Part shown: piece by piece, positions 28,957 through 42,409 of the stretch
Layout of the letters: each line of letters opens with the position of its first letter
Position numbering within the stretch: the stretch's first letter is position 1
Assembly: GCF_014066305.1 (NCBI RefSeq)
Contig: NW_023501055.1
Coordinates: forward strand, 310,001-374,000
Origin: Letharia columbiana
Lineage: Eukaryota > Ascomycota > Lecanoromycetes > Lecanorales > Parmeliaceae
DNA length: 64,000 nucleotides
Direction: 5' to 3'
The notes under the pieces: generated by a model
Databases searched by the model: none
Told to the model about the DNA's origin: nothing
The model's input: only the letters and a program-made list of their open reading frames with translations
Made by a program: the position numbers and the translations under genes

Positions 28957-29539
28957 ATCTGTAAATCTGAAAAGTTTCTGCAAAATTTGAAATTGCTGAT
29001 CGCGCGTGTGTCGCGGAAATTATAAAATTCGTCGAATTAGTAAATCTAATTAGAATCTATCTAAATTCCGCCGGTTTAGTAACTATTCTAATCTTTTTCG
29101 TTAGTTCTACTAGTTTAATAGTAATACGTATAAAAAAAGAAAAGTTCTAATAATCGACGTTGCGACGGTAAGATTCTACGACGACGAGTATTAATATTAA
29201 CTTAAATTTAATTACGAAATTAGACGATTTAATAAAATTAGTCGCGTAGATAATACTCTAATATAGCGTATAATGATGCGTATATATAATAATACGCATA
29301 TTAATGATAATATATATTAATATTATATATATATAGAATAGTACTTAGAGTGTATTAGAGTGCATTACGCAAAATTTTTAAAGTTACTAAAAATTTTTTG
29401 AAGTTGCTAAACTAATAGAACTGGTAAAAAGAATTAAATATAGGTAAAGTCTGCTTAATAGACTAAATCGTGCTAAATCGTGCTTATGATGCGGACCCGG
29501 CGGAAATCATGCGAAAAGGAACTTTTCAGATTTGCAGAT
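28957..29539. mobile_element. 583-bp MITE-like element with terminal inverted repeats
   Basis: The left end reads ATCTGTAAATCTGAAAAGTT and the reverse complement of the right end reads ATCTGCAAATCTGAAAAGTT. The inverted repeats are about 23 bp with two transitions. The element has no coding potential. Related ends occur at 8,345-8,470 and, inverted, at 30,610-30,762, so it belongs to a dispersed family. The flanks do not show a clear target-site duplication, so superfamily is not assigned. Confidence 0.65.
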
Positions 29540-30460
29540 GATCCTTCTTAACTTGAATAACTTTTGAACTATCTTTAGAGTTCGTCGAGCGAAGAGAAAT
29601 TCTATAATTATAAAATATATACGTAAATATCGTAATTAGAAAGAGAAGAGAGAGCGAGCTCTTTTTTAATTAGAAAGATATTAATACGCTTTAGAAAGTA
29701 TCTAGCTAAGTATTTCGGCGTCGAAGATTATTATTAAATTAATTCGTAATTTCTTATAATTTAAAGAATATTATCGCCTATAACGAGAGCTATTATTTAA
29801 AGTTTCCTCGAGTTATTAATAGTCTATATAATAATATTAGAATCGAGATACGTTATCTTAAAAATATAATAAATTAGAAGAAAGTCTTAATATAAGATAT
29901 TATAAGAGAAGATTTATATATATTACTACTCGCTATATTCTTATATATATAATTATCTAAAAGTCGAAACTTTTAATTTAAGAAAGCTAATTTCGATTTT
30001 ATAGAAAAGATACTTAATACTTTAACGAGTATTAATATATATAAATCTCGAAGGAATTTAGATATTAAGAGAAGAGATTAATAGAGCTAAGATCGGGTAA
30101 TAAAAATATAAATATATATTATCGACCTTTATATATATTATATTAACTTTAACGCGATTATAGTAATAGAGAAGCGTGCTAATAACGATTTTTCTTCTTA
30201 GATAATTAACGCTTATAAGATATATTATAAATAATAATACTCTTATCTTTAATAGAGAAGATAGATTATTTAATATAGTAATATAAATTTATATATATAA
30301 ATTTAATATCTAGCGATAATATTATTAAGTTAAGTCGAATTGGGCTTATAATATAACTAAGTTAAGTCGAACTCGGCTTATAGAGTTAAGTCGATATCGC
30401 GAACTATAGAAATAATAAAATATTAATATAAGGCGATTACTATTTCTAAAAAAATTATTC

Positions 30461-30620
30461 GAATAATATATAGTAATTACTAAATTAATAAATATTATTT
30501 AAATAATATATAGTAATTATTAAATCGGCGAATATTATTTAAATAGTATATAGTAATTACTAAATCGACGAATAGTATTTTAATAATAAATAGTAATTAC
30601 TAAATCGGCGGATAGCGTGT
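30461..30620. repeat. 40-bp minisatellite, four units
   Basis: The word tagtaatta recurs at 30,471, 30,511, 30,551 and 30,591, a period of exactly 40 bp. Each unit contains taaatcggcg or a RIP variant. The last unit runs into the MITE-family arm that starts near 30,610. Confidence 0.8.
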
Positions 30621-30762
30621 GAAAAGCAGACTATAGTTACTGATTGGGCGGAATTTAGATAGATTTAAATTAGATTTACTAATTCGACGAATTTTATAAT
30701 TTCCACGACCAACGCGCGATTAGCAATTTCAAATTTTATAAAAACTTTTCAGATTTGTAGAT
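30610..30762. mobile_element. Inverted partial copy of the MITE-like family
   Basis: Bases 30,640-30,762 are the reverse complement of 28,957-29,083 with few changes (shared word ttgaaattgct, then aaattataaaattcgtcgaa). The similarity fades leftward to about 30,610. Together with the intact copy this makes long inverted arms around 1.6 kb of AT-rich DNA. Confidence 0.65.
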
Positions 30763-32579
30763 ATATACTAATAATTTACTTCTCTTTATTATAAATATCT
30801 TACTATTATTAATCGCGTCGATATATAAATTAATAATTTTATAATACTCTTTTTTAATAATAATAATAACTTTAATAGTAAGTATATAGTCGTCTTATAG
30901 ACGCGACTACTAACCCTTAACTATTTCTATTATTATCGCTCTATATATATAACTACTAATAAATTCTAATATCTAATTTATTATATAAAACTTACTTTTA
31001 TTAAGACGACGATTTATATATTTAAGATGAGTCTTTCTTCTACGATAACTATAAAGTCGAAAGGCGCGATATTAATCGCTATATTAAAATCCCTCTACAC
31101 CTTTAAGCGTAGATAAGAAAATTAATATAACGCTATCATCGCGCTAGATAATCTTGAAAGCTATCTCGTCGATAGACTAAATTCGATAAGAAAATCATTT
31201 AATAATATAAGTTATAGAGGTATACGATAGTAATAACTTCGGTCGCCTTTATTATAATTATAGATTTTTAAGACTAGCTTATAGCGATATATAAGCGTAT
31301 AGAGAAATTAAAGAAAATAAATAAGTTATTAAAGGAGGAGCTCGAGAGCCTTTATCGATATATAGCGAACGTCGACGAGTATTAATATGAAGACTATACT
31401 TTAATTATCTTCTTATTAAAAAATTAAATTAATAAACTTAACTCGATTTTTAATACTAAGATAGCGGAGAATACTTAAATAGCGATCTTTTTTTAATAGT
31501 AGCGCTAATATAGGATTTCTAGATAATTCTTTAATAACTATTTTAGATAAAAATACGTTTATATTAATAGTATATATCTTAATATAATAAACTTTCTTTA
31601 TAATAGAGTTTAATAGATAGCTAAATAATATAATTATTTTATTAATTTATATCTTAATAATAGTAAATATAGAGGAGTACGCGCGTAGTATAAATATTAT
31701 CTAGAAATATATTTAATCTAATTAATAATTATATCTTATTTTATCGCCTTCGCTTATTTATTATTAATTTATATAATTAATCGAGCTCTTTAATAATAAG
31801 AGACTTATTATTTATTATTTAATACTTTTACTTATTATTCGTTTATTTATAGACTTAAATTAGCTTATTAATATTAATAAGTTTATTATCTAATAATTAT
31901 TAATTATACTCTTCGCCTTAATTAATCTATTTAACTTTATACTAAATATCTTTCTTATACTTAATCTTATTAATAATTTCTTTAATCTTCTAAAGTTTAT
32001 CGTTATTAATAAGATCGAGAGTTTATATAAAGGCTTTCGCTATATTATCGTAATCGCGAAGATAATAAGACTTAAATAACGATATATAAAAGATATTATA
32101 GATTCTATACGTCGAGAATAGAAGTAAGCGATATATCTATATTTCTATCTTATCTATAATTCAAAATAATTCTATAAATTTATAAGATAACTTCTTATTT
32201 AGACGTTTCTACTTTAAATTTTTAATCGCTAATATTATTAAATCGCTTATCTTATAGCTTTAAGACTAATACGTTTTATTATAATATTTAAACTAAATTG
32301 TAATAGCGCTATAAAGACGCTCTACTATCTTATCCCTTAATACTTATAACTTCTTTACTCTATTATTTATAGCGAATATCTTTCTCTTAATAAAGTTATT
32401 CTCGATCTTTTAACGGATTTTAGAATAATATTTATATATTAGAAAGAACGATATCGTTTCGATAGAGAAATATTAATTATTTATATAAGCGAACTTTATT
32501 ATTAGCAGTTATTTTACTTAAACGTTTTACTTATTATTAATAAATATATATAAAAAATATTTTAATACCTAATTTTACC

Positions 32580-35500
32580 GCTTAGTCTACTCGTCGATTT
32601 ACGAATAAAAGGCGATACTTAAATATCGCTTAATTTTAAAATAAAAGTAAATAACGAATTAGAAGCTATTAGTAAATATAGAGCCTCTATTATTAATAAT
32701 ACCGTTTAGTATACTATAGCGATATACTATTTCGAAATAAAATACTTTCGCTAGCTAAGCGATATCGATTATAGTAGATATAAGAATATATCTTATTATT
32801 TTTATAAATCGATTTACTATAATTAGAATAGTATCGTAGATAATATTCTTATATTTACTCGCTAATAAGTCGATAATAAAGTTTATAGAAATTTTCTTTT
32901 ATAATTTAATAGCGATAGAAAGCGAGCTTAATTCGCTATATAGACGATATCGCGAAGCTTTAATTCGCTAGTAAATATTATATATCTTAATATAATTAAT
33001 AACTTACTTTAAACTTTTATTTTAATAATATTTACGAATAAGTAGCTTATATATCTTTATAGCGTTAAAGTATTCTAATAATAAATTATTATAGTATTTA
33101 CTAATAAGCTCTTTTCTTAAGATTTTATTTTTAGAGATATAAAGGCGACTATTATATCTTAATAGTTTCTTAAAGTCTAAGATTTATACTTAGCTACGTA
33201 CGCGACGCTTAATTATTAACTTATTAATATTAATTCGAAAAGAGCTTATTTAATTATTATAGGCTTATAAATCTTAAATTAATATTTTTATTAGCCTTTA
33301 AAGTGCGTTATAAGTAATCTCTTATACGGCTTTAGGCTTTCTTCTAGAAATAATTATCTAGATATTAATAATACGAAATATAAGCGCTATAACCGCTATA
33401 AGCTCTTTATTTCTTTATAACTACTTATTATTAATTTAAAATATAAGTTTATTCTATAGTATTAATAAAAGTTTAATATTTAATAACGAAATTCTCTTAT
33501 AATTAAAGCGCCGCGATAGCGAGTCGATAGAGTTTAATTTATCTACTCGATAAAAAATCTTAAAGTTATAAATAGCTAACTTTAGCGCTTAACGGGCTTA
33601 TCTAAAATTTAATTTCTTCTATTTTATAAAGTCTTTAAGATTATTATAATTCGTTAGAATCTTAATATAAAATATACTATCTTCTAGATAGTAATATTAT
33701 TACTTTATAGACGCTATAATAGCGAGTAACTCTTAATTATAGATCTTATAGTTTTACTTTATAGAAATTATTTTTCTAGATTAAAATACTATTAATCGCT
33801 AGTAGTTATTTTTATTTAATTATAAAAGTATAGCTCTTATATCGAAGTTAAAAGCGTCGATTTTAAGATATAGCTTTAAATTTAAGTTATAGTAGCGTAG
33901 AAATAGCGCGATTATAAAAGTGTTTTAAAGCTACTAGAACGCCTGCTCAGCGTTATCTATTCACTCTAACGACCTAGATTTCTTATTATTCTTACTCTCT
34001 TTAAGTAAGTTAATAAGTAGTATTACTATATTAAAATAGTTATAAATAAATCGCTAATAGAAATTAATAAAGTCTAAAAAGACTTATATATTTCGATAAT
34101 TTTTTAATTTTAGCCACTTCTTAATAATAGCGATACATTTCTAATCTATCGCGATACCTTCGATAAATACGATAAATTCTAGAAACTTAATCCGCTCGAT
34201 ATAGAATTAATACTTCTTTAGACTAGCGTATAGTTAGAACTAGCGTAAACGCTTAAATACTTACTTAATATATCGTTAATACTTTACTAAATTAATATTA
34301 TAAATTAGAATATTATTTAAATATACTATATATATTATATCTATTAAACTTATAAGAGCTTTATTAATATACGCTTAAAAAATTATCGATATATTAGCGA
34401 GTCTAAAAGATATAATTAAATATTCGAAGTAGTTATAATAACTACGAAACGCTATTTTCCACTTATTACTTTCTTTAATTCGAATTCGATAATAGATATC
34501 CTTAAGATTCAGCTTTATAAAGACTTTAACGTTATATAAGCGATTTAAAGTCTTAGTAATTAGAGATAGCGAATATCGATTTTTAATAGTTATCGTATTT
34601 AGGCCTCGATAATTAACGTAAAGATAAAGCTCCTTATTCTTTTTAGAAATAAAAAGAATTAATACTTTAACTAAAGAAGTCGAATAACGAATCTAGTTTT
34701 TCTAAAAAAAGTTCTTTAGATAGCGCCGTAGCTTCGCTAATTTTATTTAAGATAGATTATATAAAGAGCTATATAGCGGCTTTTTATCGCTCTCGATCTT
34801 AATAATATAATTTCTCTATTTAAGCGTAAGTAAGATCTCTACTTTTTTATTAAAAAAAACGTTATTAAACTCTAGTAACTTCTAAAAAAGTTTTAAGCTA
34901 TATTCATTTTTCGATTCGCTTTATATTACCGCGACGTATACAATTATAAATATATTTAGCTCTTATTTAATAATTTAAGTAAACTTAATTAATTCTTTAA
35001 TTTATAATTTATTAGCGTTAATCTTAAATTACTATTACTTCGTCGCTAAATCTAATAATACTTATAATTAACTTAGTCTAAATATATTTAATACGATATT
35101 AAAGCCTTTTTAATTAATGATATAGAAGAGTATATTATACTTTCTACTCTAATCTTAACTATTTACTAATTAATAATTTAGTTAATATACGCTATAATAA
35201 TATATACTTTAACTATTTAACGCTTTCGATTATAATAAAATAACGTTATAAGATTTTAAATCTTATTAAACTATAAACTTTTATAAAATTAAATTAATAT
35301 ATATTCTAATATCGAGTAGAGTAACGAGTTACCTCTATTTACTTTAAAGCTTTATTCACCTCTTTATAAGAATAGAAAGAATTATCTCTATTAATTATTA
35401 TTCTTACCTCGCTTCTAAGACGATTATAAGATTAAATCTTTTTTTATTAATACTACGCCGATATAGGCTATAGACGATTTATCGAGATTTAAATACTTAG

Positions 35501-36846
35501 ATATTTAATAACCCTATTTTCTATAATAAAAATAACTATTCTTCTTATAATTAGAGTTAAAGAATTTAGCTTTACGCTTTATATTATCGTCTTAAATACG
35601 CGCTATATAAGCGCCGCCGTTTAAAGTTAATTTAGACTTCAAAATTTAATCCTCTAAAGACTTATCCTTAGCGAACCCCTTTAAAGACTTCGAATAGAAA
35701 CCGCCGTTAAAGCGTACGCGTTTTAAAATCTTTTTCTATATAATAGTCTAGATAAGAATTTCTTTTCGTTATTTCGATATATTATTAATACTTAGAATCT
35801 TATTCTTAAGCTCTAATTTAAGCTTAGCTAAAAAGAAATTAACTCGATACTTCTTAGAAAATAGAGTTATATAGACCTCTAGCTTCTTTAAATAGATCTT
35901 AAAAATAGATATCTTTTAATTAAAGCGTTATTTAGCCTTCTCTTACTTTTCATAAATAAAAAAATAGCGATTTACTAAATCCGCCACTAAATTAAGTAAA
36001 AACTACTTAAAGAATTCGAAAGTTATATTCTTTAGACTATAGATTTAATAGTATTTATATTATTAAGTATTAAGATCGCCTTTTAAGAATTATATATAAT
36101 AAATAATTCTTAATTAATTAATAATAAAATACTTAAAACTTATAAGAAACTTAATTTCGATTTCGCGGAACTAGCGTAAATACTCTCCCTTACTAATACT
36201 CTTATAAAAATATATTTTTTTAGAGCGAAATATTTTCGTCTTAATTAATATATTCGCTAGAGACGCGATAATAACCGACGTAGATAAATCCCCGCTAGCT
36301 ATAAACGATAAGCTAGCGTTATAAAGCTCGCGATTATAAATCTTTAATATAGTTAATTCTTATTCTTATTCTAGGCGACGATTTTTAATTCTAATAATTA
36401 TAAGATATTATTTTATAGTAAGATCTTTTATTAATAAGAAATTCTCGAACTTATTATCGACGCTATAGCGGCTCTCGATATTATCTTCATTTTTTATTAT
36501 ACGATTTAGAAGTAAACTCGATATTATAATAATAATAGGCCTTTTTCTTTAAAAGATAGAGAGATTAAAACTATAAAAGCGTAACTTACTAGCGATTAAT
36601 TAGCGAATATAGACTATAAAAGACGTAATATCGTTATAGAGTTTAATAGTATATTTAATAATAGAATTAATCTCTAAAAAATATTAAAACTTTAAAATAT
36701 ATAAAGTAAACCTATATCCGTTAAGTCTCTAGATATATGAGATATATTATTAAAACTAAACTCTAAAAGGGACTCTAACGTAGTATATACGATATCGACG
36801 CCTTAACGTAAGTAGCGTTAAGGCCCATAACGCATTAGGCCTAACA
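32580..36846 (-). mobile_element. RIP-destroyed Ty3/Gypsy retrotransposon, copy 2 (gag-pol recognisable)
   Basis: On the minus strand, in order: 5' LTR (36,588-36,846); gag zinc-knuckle remnant near 35,490-35,545; reverse transcriptase 34,720-34,270 with LYVNYRGLNTITIKNRY, IRIKESNKWKIAF and the catalytic YLDD changed to YLNN; RNase H-like domain 34,060-33,610; H2C2 zinc-binding domain about 33,170-32,940 (LRKELISKYYNNLL); and integrase core 32,950-32,580 ending near the SIAFYS motif. The order PR-RT-RH-INT is that of Ty3/Gypsy. Stops and Asp-to-Asn changes are typical RIP outcomes, so the copy is dead. Sequence below 32,580 may hold the rest of integrase but no motif was secure and no 3' LTR was found. 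Confidence 0.85.
36588..36846 (-). repeat. Gypsy LTR copy (starts TGTTAGGCC)
   Basis: This 259-bp sequence matches 7,309-7,570 in the same orientation. On the minus strand it starts TGTTAGGCCTAATGCG, with the canonical TG of an LTR, and it lies directly upstream of the decayed gag. Confidence 0.6.
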
Positions 36847-37850
36847 TTTACCTTCTCGATTATTCTATAAATCTAAAATAAATCATTTATAGTTAGATTC
36901 TTTTCTATTACGACGATATAATATCGAATAATAATCTTTCGAAAATTATCTCGCTTCTAATAAATCTCATTTAATATAACTATAAATTCGTTAGATTAGT
37001 ACTTAATTTAATATTATAATTATAGAATATTAGTAATATTTTAAGATATTTCTACTAAGTCGAACTCGTTAACTATATTATCTAATAGAACTAATACTCG
37101 TTAAAACTTAATTTACTTAAATAGAGTCTTAATTTAATCTATTCTTTTAATATTAAACTTTATTATAAAAGAAAGTAAAAAGAAGTTTAAATACTTCGAA
37201 AGAATAGATATTAGAGTCATCAGATATATTAAAGAGTAATAAAATTTCTTAAAAACGCGTCGAAATTATTCGATATTAAAAATAAAGAATTTTACTATAA
37301 AGTTTAAGATAAGATTATTTCTTTATAAAGATTTAATATATTTATTTCTTAATTATTTAAAGCGTTAAGAAAATTATAAGTGCTTTAAATAATAGTTTTT
37401 CGAGTATACTTACTCCGCTTAGAGGGTCTCTTATCTCGTAGAGAAGTTATATACGAGGAAGTTTCGAAGAATAGTATCTTTAATTAGCTATAACTCGGCC
37501 GTTTCTTATCTAATTAGAGCCCCGTTAAAACTCTAGATATTATAATATATAAAGTTATAAGTAATACTACTAGTATATATTTTAAATATAAAAATATAGA
37601 ATAATATTAACTATTTCTTTCGATTCGCTAGCCGTACGAATAATTCAATACCTTCTTTATCCCTCGACTACTATTTGCCAAGACCGTTTCGCTATTTCTT
37701 TTAGGCTCTTTAAAATCGATTTATCTATCTAATAGACTTATTTAAAAATACGATAACTTAACTTAATTTCTTATCAAAGCCTCTATTAGCGCGTTTCTTT
37801 AAATTCGTCTATTAATACGAATAGAATAAGTAAGTTAATCTTAGTTATAG

Positions 37851-38017
37851 TATTAGAATTAATATAAATATAATATTAATATAGATATATTAAATAAGAT
37901 AATTAAGGTATCGAACTATATAGATAAGAAGAAGATATAATATAGTAGAGAATACCTTCGCTAAGACCCGCTAGTTATAGGGCTAAGAGATATATTAAGA
38001 ATACGCTCGTAATAGTT
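37851..38017 (+). repeat. 167-bp LTR-like repeat, copy 3
   Basis: On the plus strand it starts TATTAGAATT and follows the reverse complement of 25,030-25,196 to its end near cgctcgtaatag. Most differences from copy 2 are C-to-T or G-to-A. The orientation is opposite to copies 1 and 2. Confidence 0.65.
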
Positions 38018-38386
38018 ATTACTATTTAATACCCTTTCTATCTTCTATTATTCTTCTATTAAATAAAAAGCCTCTATTAGCCTTAATAAGTAGAAAGAGT
38101 CGCGAAAGGGGATTAAACGTAGTAAACTCGCGCCTATGATACCCTCGAAGGTCGCGTTAATAATATTAAAGTTACTTATAAATACTCCGACGACTTATAA
38201 GATTATTTTTACGTTAAAAATAATTATTAAATAAATATTTAAATAATTTAACGCGTATTAGCCTTTAATTAATAATTTTTAAATATATAATAAGCTTAAT
38301 AAGCCGCTAACTATCTAAGGCACTTAATTATTCTATTAATAATATTATTTATATAAGAGGATAGAAAAAAATAAAAAAAAAAATAT

Positions 38387-39024
<638 letters not shown>

Positions 39025-39093
39025 AAACTCTCCGGCGGTTCATCGTACTCAGAGGCATCTAAAGAAGATCCAGGTAGTTAGAGGACCGCCAAA

Positions 39094-40899
39094 ATGTCGT
39101 CTCAAGCGGTGATGTCGATTGACCTGAAGTCCCTAAAGCTGGTCGCGAGGTACCTTTCCCTGCGCTTCAAAATTATTATTGCGTATCCCTTTGATGTTTC
39201 TCAGAAGTCTAATATCCGGACACAGTGGTAAAGTAAGAGAGATATACCAGATCGACAAGTCTACTCTCCTCATGGTCGTCACGGATAGAGTATCTGCATA
39301 TGACGAGATCCTCTCTAGTGGAATCCCCGATAAAGGAGCTATCTTGTGTCAGATGTCAGGTACTCCCAAGAATCTTCCTAGCCATGCCTTTTCACCCTCC
39401 ATTTACCCCCCGCGTCCCCCGCCACCGTCGGACTGTTAATTAATACCTTTCAGAAGTCGCTAATCCAAATGCCTGTAGCGTATTGGTTCACTCTTCTCGG
39501 CGCCCAAATGCCGAATTTCAGACACCATGTTCTGAGCCTTCAGCCACCGTCCGGCTGCCAAATCGTGTCTCTTTCGGAGAGAGCAACCTTACGAGGTCGA
39601 TGTATGCAGATCCAGGCCCTAAAGGTGTTTCCTATCGAGGTCATCGTTCGGGGCTACCTTACAGGGTCTGCATGGGATGAGTCAGTCTAGCCACGTCTTC
39701 TAATTAAGCTTCTGTCGCAGCTTCCCATTTTCTAACCTAGTTATTGTTTGTATAGATACAAAAAGTCTTCAACAGTTCACGGTATTCCGCAGCCGGCGGG
39801 GCTGCAACGCTGTCAGGCGTTCCCGGGGGGGCCGATCTACACAGTAAGTCTACTTCTGGATCGCATTTACTCCCGCGAGTATCTCAAGAGCAGGTCCTTC
39901 GTATCTTACTTTCGAGCACTCCTATGCGGGAAGACTGAGACGAACATTTAACAGCCGTCCACGAAAGCGCCCCAAGGTTTTCACGACGAGAATATTTCGC
40001 CCGAGGAGGCAAGAAGGATTGTGGGCGAAAAGTGGGCTGGGGAGATTGAAAATCTTGCCCTCAGTATCTACAAGACCGCTCATTCATTCGCTGTAAGTAA
40101 CTTTGAGCGCCATAACTTCCCGGCCATGTCTTAGGGCATCGACAAAAGAACACATTCCCCAGAACTCGAATTCATGCTCTTGAGCTCTCCTTCATAGGCG
40201 GACCTAACTCCCGTTGTCCAGATGGAGAGGGGCATCATCATCGCCGATACCAAGATGGAAATCGGTGGCTTCTTCTCTTTCCCAATATGCATTGTTATTT
40301 TGCTAATGAGATGACATAGCCCTCGACGAGAAGAAAGACGAGATAGTTGTAGTAGACGAGCTGTTGTAGGTCTCACATCTCAATATCTCCTCTCCTCTGC
40401 GCATAGAATATAGTCTGCGACCGACGAACTGCTCCTGAAAATGATTCCGACCGGTCGTCTACGAGAAGTGCTGACGTCTGAATGCGATAGGACTCCTGAC
40501 AGCTCGCGTTTTTGGCCAGCGCCGGTCCGTGTGGGCGAAGAGCAACCAAGCTTTGATAAGCAGCACATTCGTGATTACTTAAAAGCCCACGGCCTGGTGG
40601 GAAAGCCCGGCGTAAGTCACCCTCATGGGTTTACTGCAGCTCCCAGGACAAGGCTATCTTGAACCTCCATCAAGTTCAGTACACTCCGCTCCTCTCAAGA
40701 CATACTGACAATTTTTTTTCTCTAGGTAGAGCTACCCGAGCACATTGTTACTGAGACGACAAATGCATATAGGGAGGTTTTTAGAAGGTAGGTTACGGAT
40801 TTCATCTGGGTCTATCTACCCGCGATGCTAATTACTATCCCGCACCGTAGGCTTACCAGCCAAACCCTTGAACAGGCTATGGAAGCGTTGGGGGATTGA
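39094..40899 (+). CDS. ADE1: Phosphoribosylaminoimidazole-succinocarboxamide (SAICAR) synthetase, 10 exons
   Basis: This enzyme joins aspartate to CAIR with ATP in purine synthesis and is cytosolic. The unspliced sequence looks broken, but a spliced model with nine GT-AG introns is open and divisible by three: 39094-39149, 39226-39359, 39479-39680, 39756-39843, 39955-40092, 40222-40264, 40320-40365, 40491-40611, 40726-40787, 40851-40899 (312 aa; yeast Ade1 is about 306). Family motifs run in order: GKVREIY (20-26), DRVSAYD (39-45), [12 protein letters not shown] (118-129), TPSTKA (160-165), HDENIS (170-175), GIIIADTK (210-217) and [10 protein letters not shown] (236-245). The usual GEHDENIS appears as GFHDENIS. 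Introns are 54-129 bp. Only 70 bp separate the ATG from the poly(A) tract, so the promoter must be very short, lie in that tract, or lie in RIPped DNA. The call is strong; single splice sites (intron 5 acceptor, intron 6 donor GTGGCT) are less certain. Confidence 0.9.
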
Positions 40900-41079
40900 C
40901 TTATGGCAATCCTCAAGGTACTTGGGAGTCAGGAGGCGCCTATCAAATGAAGAGATCTTTCAAATGAGTAGGAGAGAAGAGCTAGAGGGTAACAGAATGG
41001 ACTTCTTATTGTTACGGTTCTTCTTAGAATTATAGAGCGGGCAGTAGCAAGGAGAATATAGTAATAGTTTTACGAAGAG

Positions 41080-41560
41080 ACCGGTCGTTTCGAAACCCCG
41101 CCATTTGAGCTGACCGATATAGATCTTGGAGTCCGCATCAATCCCCAACACGAACCTGAGAGAAAGCCTGATGTGATTTTGGGGCATTGCATTCGATAAG
41201 GGGTGGAACAAAATTCCATGTTGGAAGCAATGCCTTTCTCGTTCCGCAACGACTCCAACATATCTAACACCACAGCATTCCCAAAAGACTTCGTTTCGAA
41301 TCCTTTTCGGGCTTTACCAAGACTCTCCGCAGTCGCAAGCAGGACCGTTGCTTTCAGGACGACCACGTAAATGGACCTCAAAGAGTTGACCGAGATATTG
41401 TAAGACCATTGCGGCAGTGGCCCGCCCTGATGCGGTCGCAAGGTGACAACGATTGCAATTCAGGCCAAGACAAAAACGAAACGGGCGCCAATTTCGAGCC
41501 ACCAGTTCCTGAGGAAGTGAGCGCGGCGTCGCATGGGGACAACGTTGGTGGGAGAATCAT
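41080..41560 (-). pseudogene. DUF3176-family membrane protein fragment
   Basis: On the minus strand a frame reads NWWLEIGARFVFVLA, then an in-frame TGA, then IAIVVTLRPHQGGPLPQW and SYNISVNSLRSIYVVVLKAT. This is the N-terminal region of the fungal DUF3176 family (a membrane helix, then an HxGxPLPxWPYxISxNSL-like motif and a second hydrophobic stretch). The expected following motif GQLKW appears near 41,105-41,125 in a shifted frame. No C-terminal region follows. I see a stop, a frame change and truncation, so it is a relic. Function of the family is unknown. Confidence 0.65.
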
Positions 41561-42409
41561 GGGCGTGTTGTTCTGGGACTGCTTGCCTTGTGGCTATGGG
41601 TAAAAGTTACTGGGTCGGCAGACGAGCTTCGGGACTGGGGCTTCTACCGACCGCGGTGTCGCCACGGGAAGGTCCTTTGTGTTTGTGTTCAGAAGACTTC
41701 TTCGGCCAATGACGACGTTCCTTGCGAGGTGGAGCTAATGCTCGGTCCATGGTTTCTCATTCGCAGACGATACCGCACGAATACGACTCGGCGGCTACAA
41801 GAACAATGTTGCTCGCCTGCATCCTCTTGGTTCAAAGTTAGATAACCGCTTTTCTTTTCTCACCAATTTGTTTGCACGAGAGTGAAGAACATCGACGAAG
41901 CGAAGAAATGGGGCCGACGCTGCTTTTGTAGATCGCCGCATTTTTGATCGTCGCGCTGTACGAGGCGGAGTGTTGAGAAGGATGCGCGGAAATGTGGGAG
42001 GTAACAAGTATCTGTATATCACTTTCCTCTGCCTGCACGCTCTTTCGATTGCTTTATGTGAGCCCTAATCGGTTGAGAGATGGCCATCCAATGCATATAA
42101 ATTGTGCAGAGACGCCATTGGAGCTCTGATGTATACTAATCGTGCACATGCATAGGCTAGTCTGAACTGAGGACTGAGCATGTAGGTAGGATAGTGGGGA
42201 AAGTCCTCGTTGGGTACATTGGTCTGCTACGCAGAGGTTCCGACCGGCTGGCTGAACTTCGACCACGAGCAGCGCCCGTTCCTCGCTAAACTCGGGAAAT
42301 GTCGAGCGTGAATTGTGCCTCTGGAGGATTATGTAATGGATATGTGACGAGAGAATGCCAAAGAACTTGATGTGTTGATAGGTTGCATAGTATATACAAA
42401 GCACGCCGG
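41561..42409. other. Intergenic, no supported gene
   Basis: Only short overlapping open frames on both strands, none with a recognisable motif or coding-like extension. The right end contains the 3' flank of the photolyase gene. Confidence 0.5.

Noticed and set aside
30461..30620. The 40-bp array as a CRISPR array
   Set aside because: The units are contiguous with no unique spacers, and the genome is eukaryotic.
39179..40899. First impression that ADE1 is a frameshifted pseudogene
   Set aside because: Nine GT-AG introns restore every motif in one frame of 939 nt; the apparent breaks all fall at plausible splice sites.
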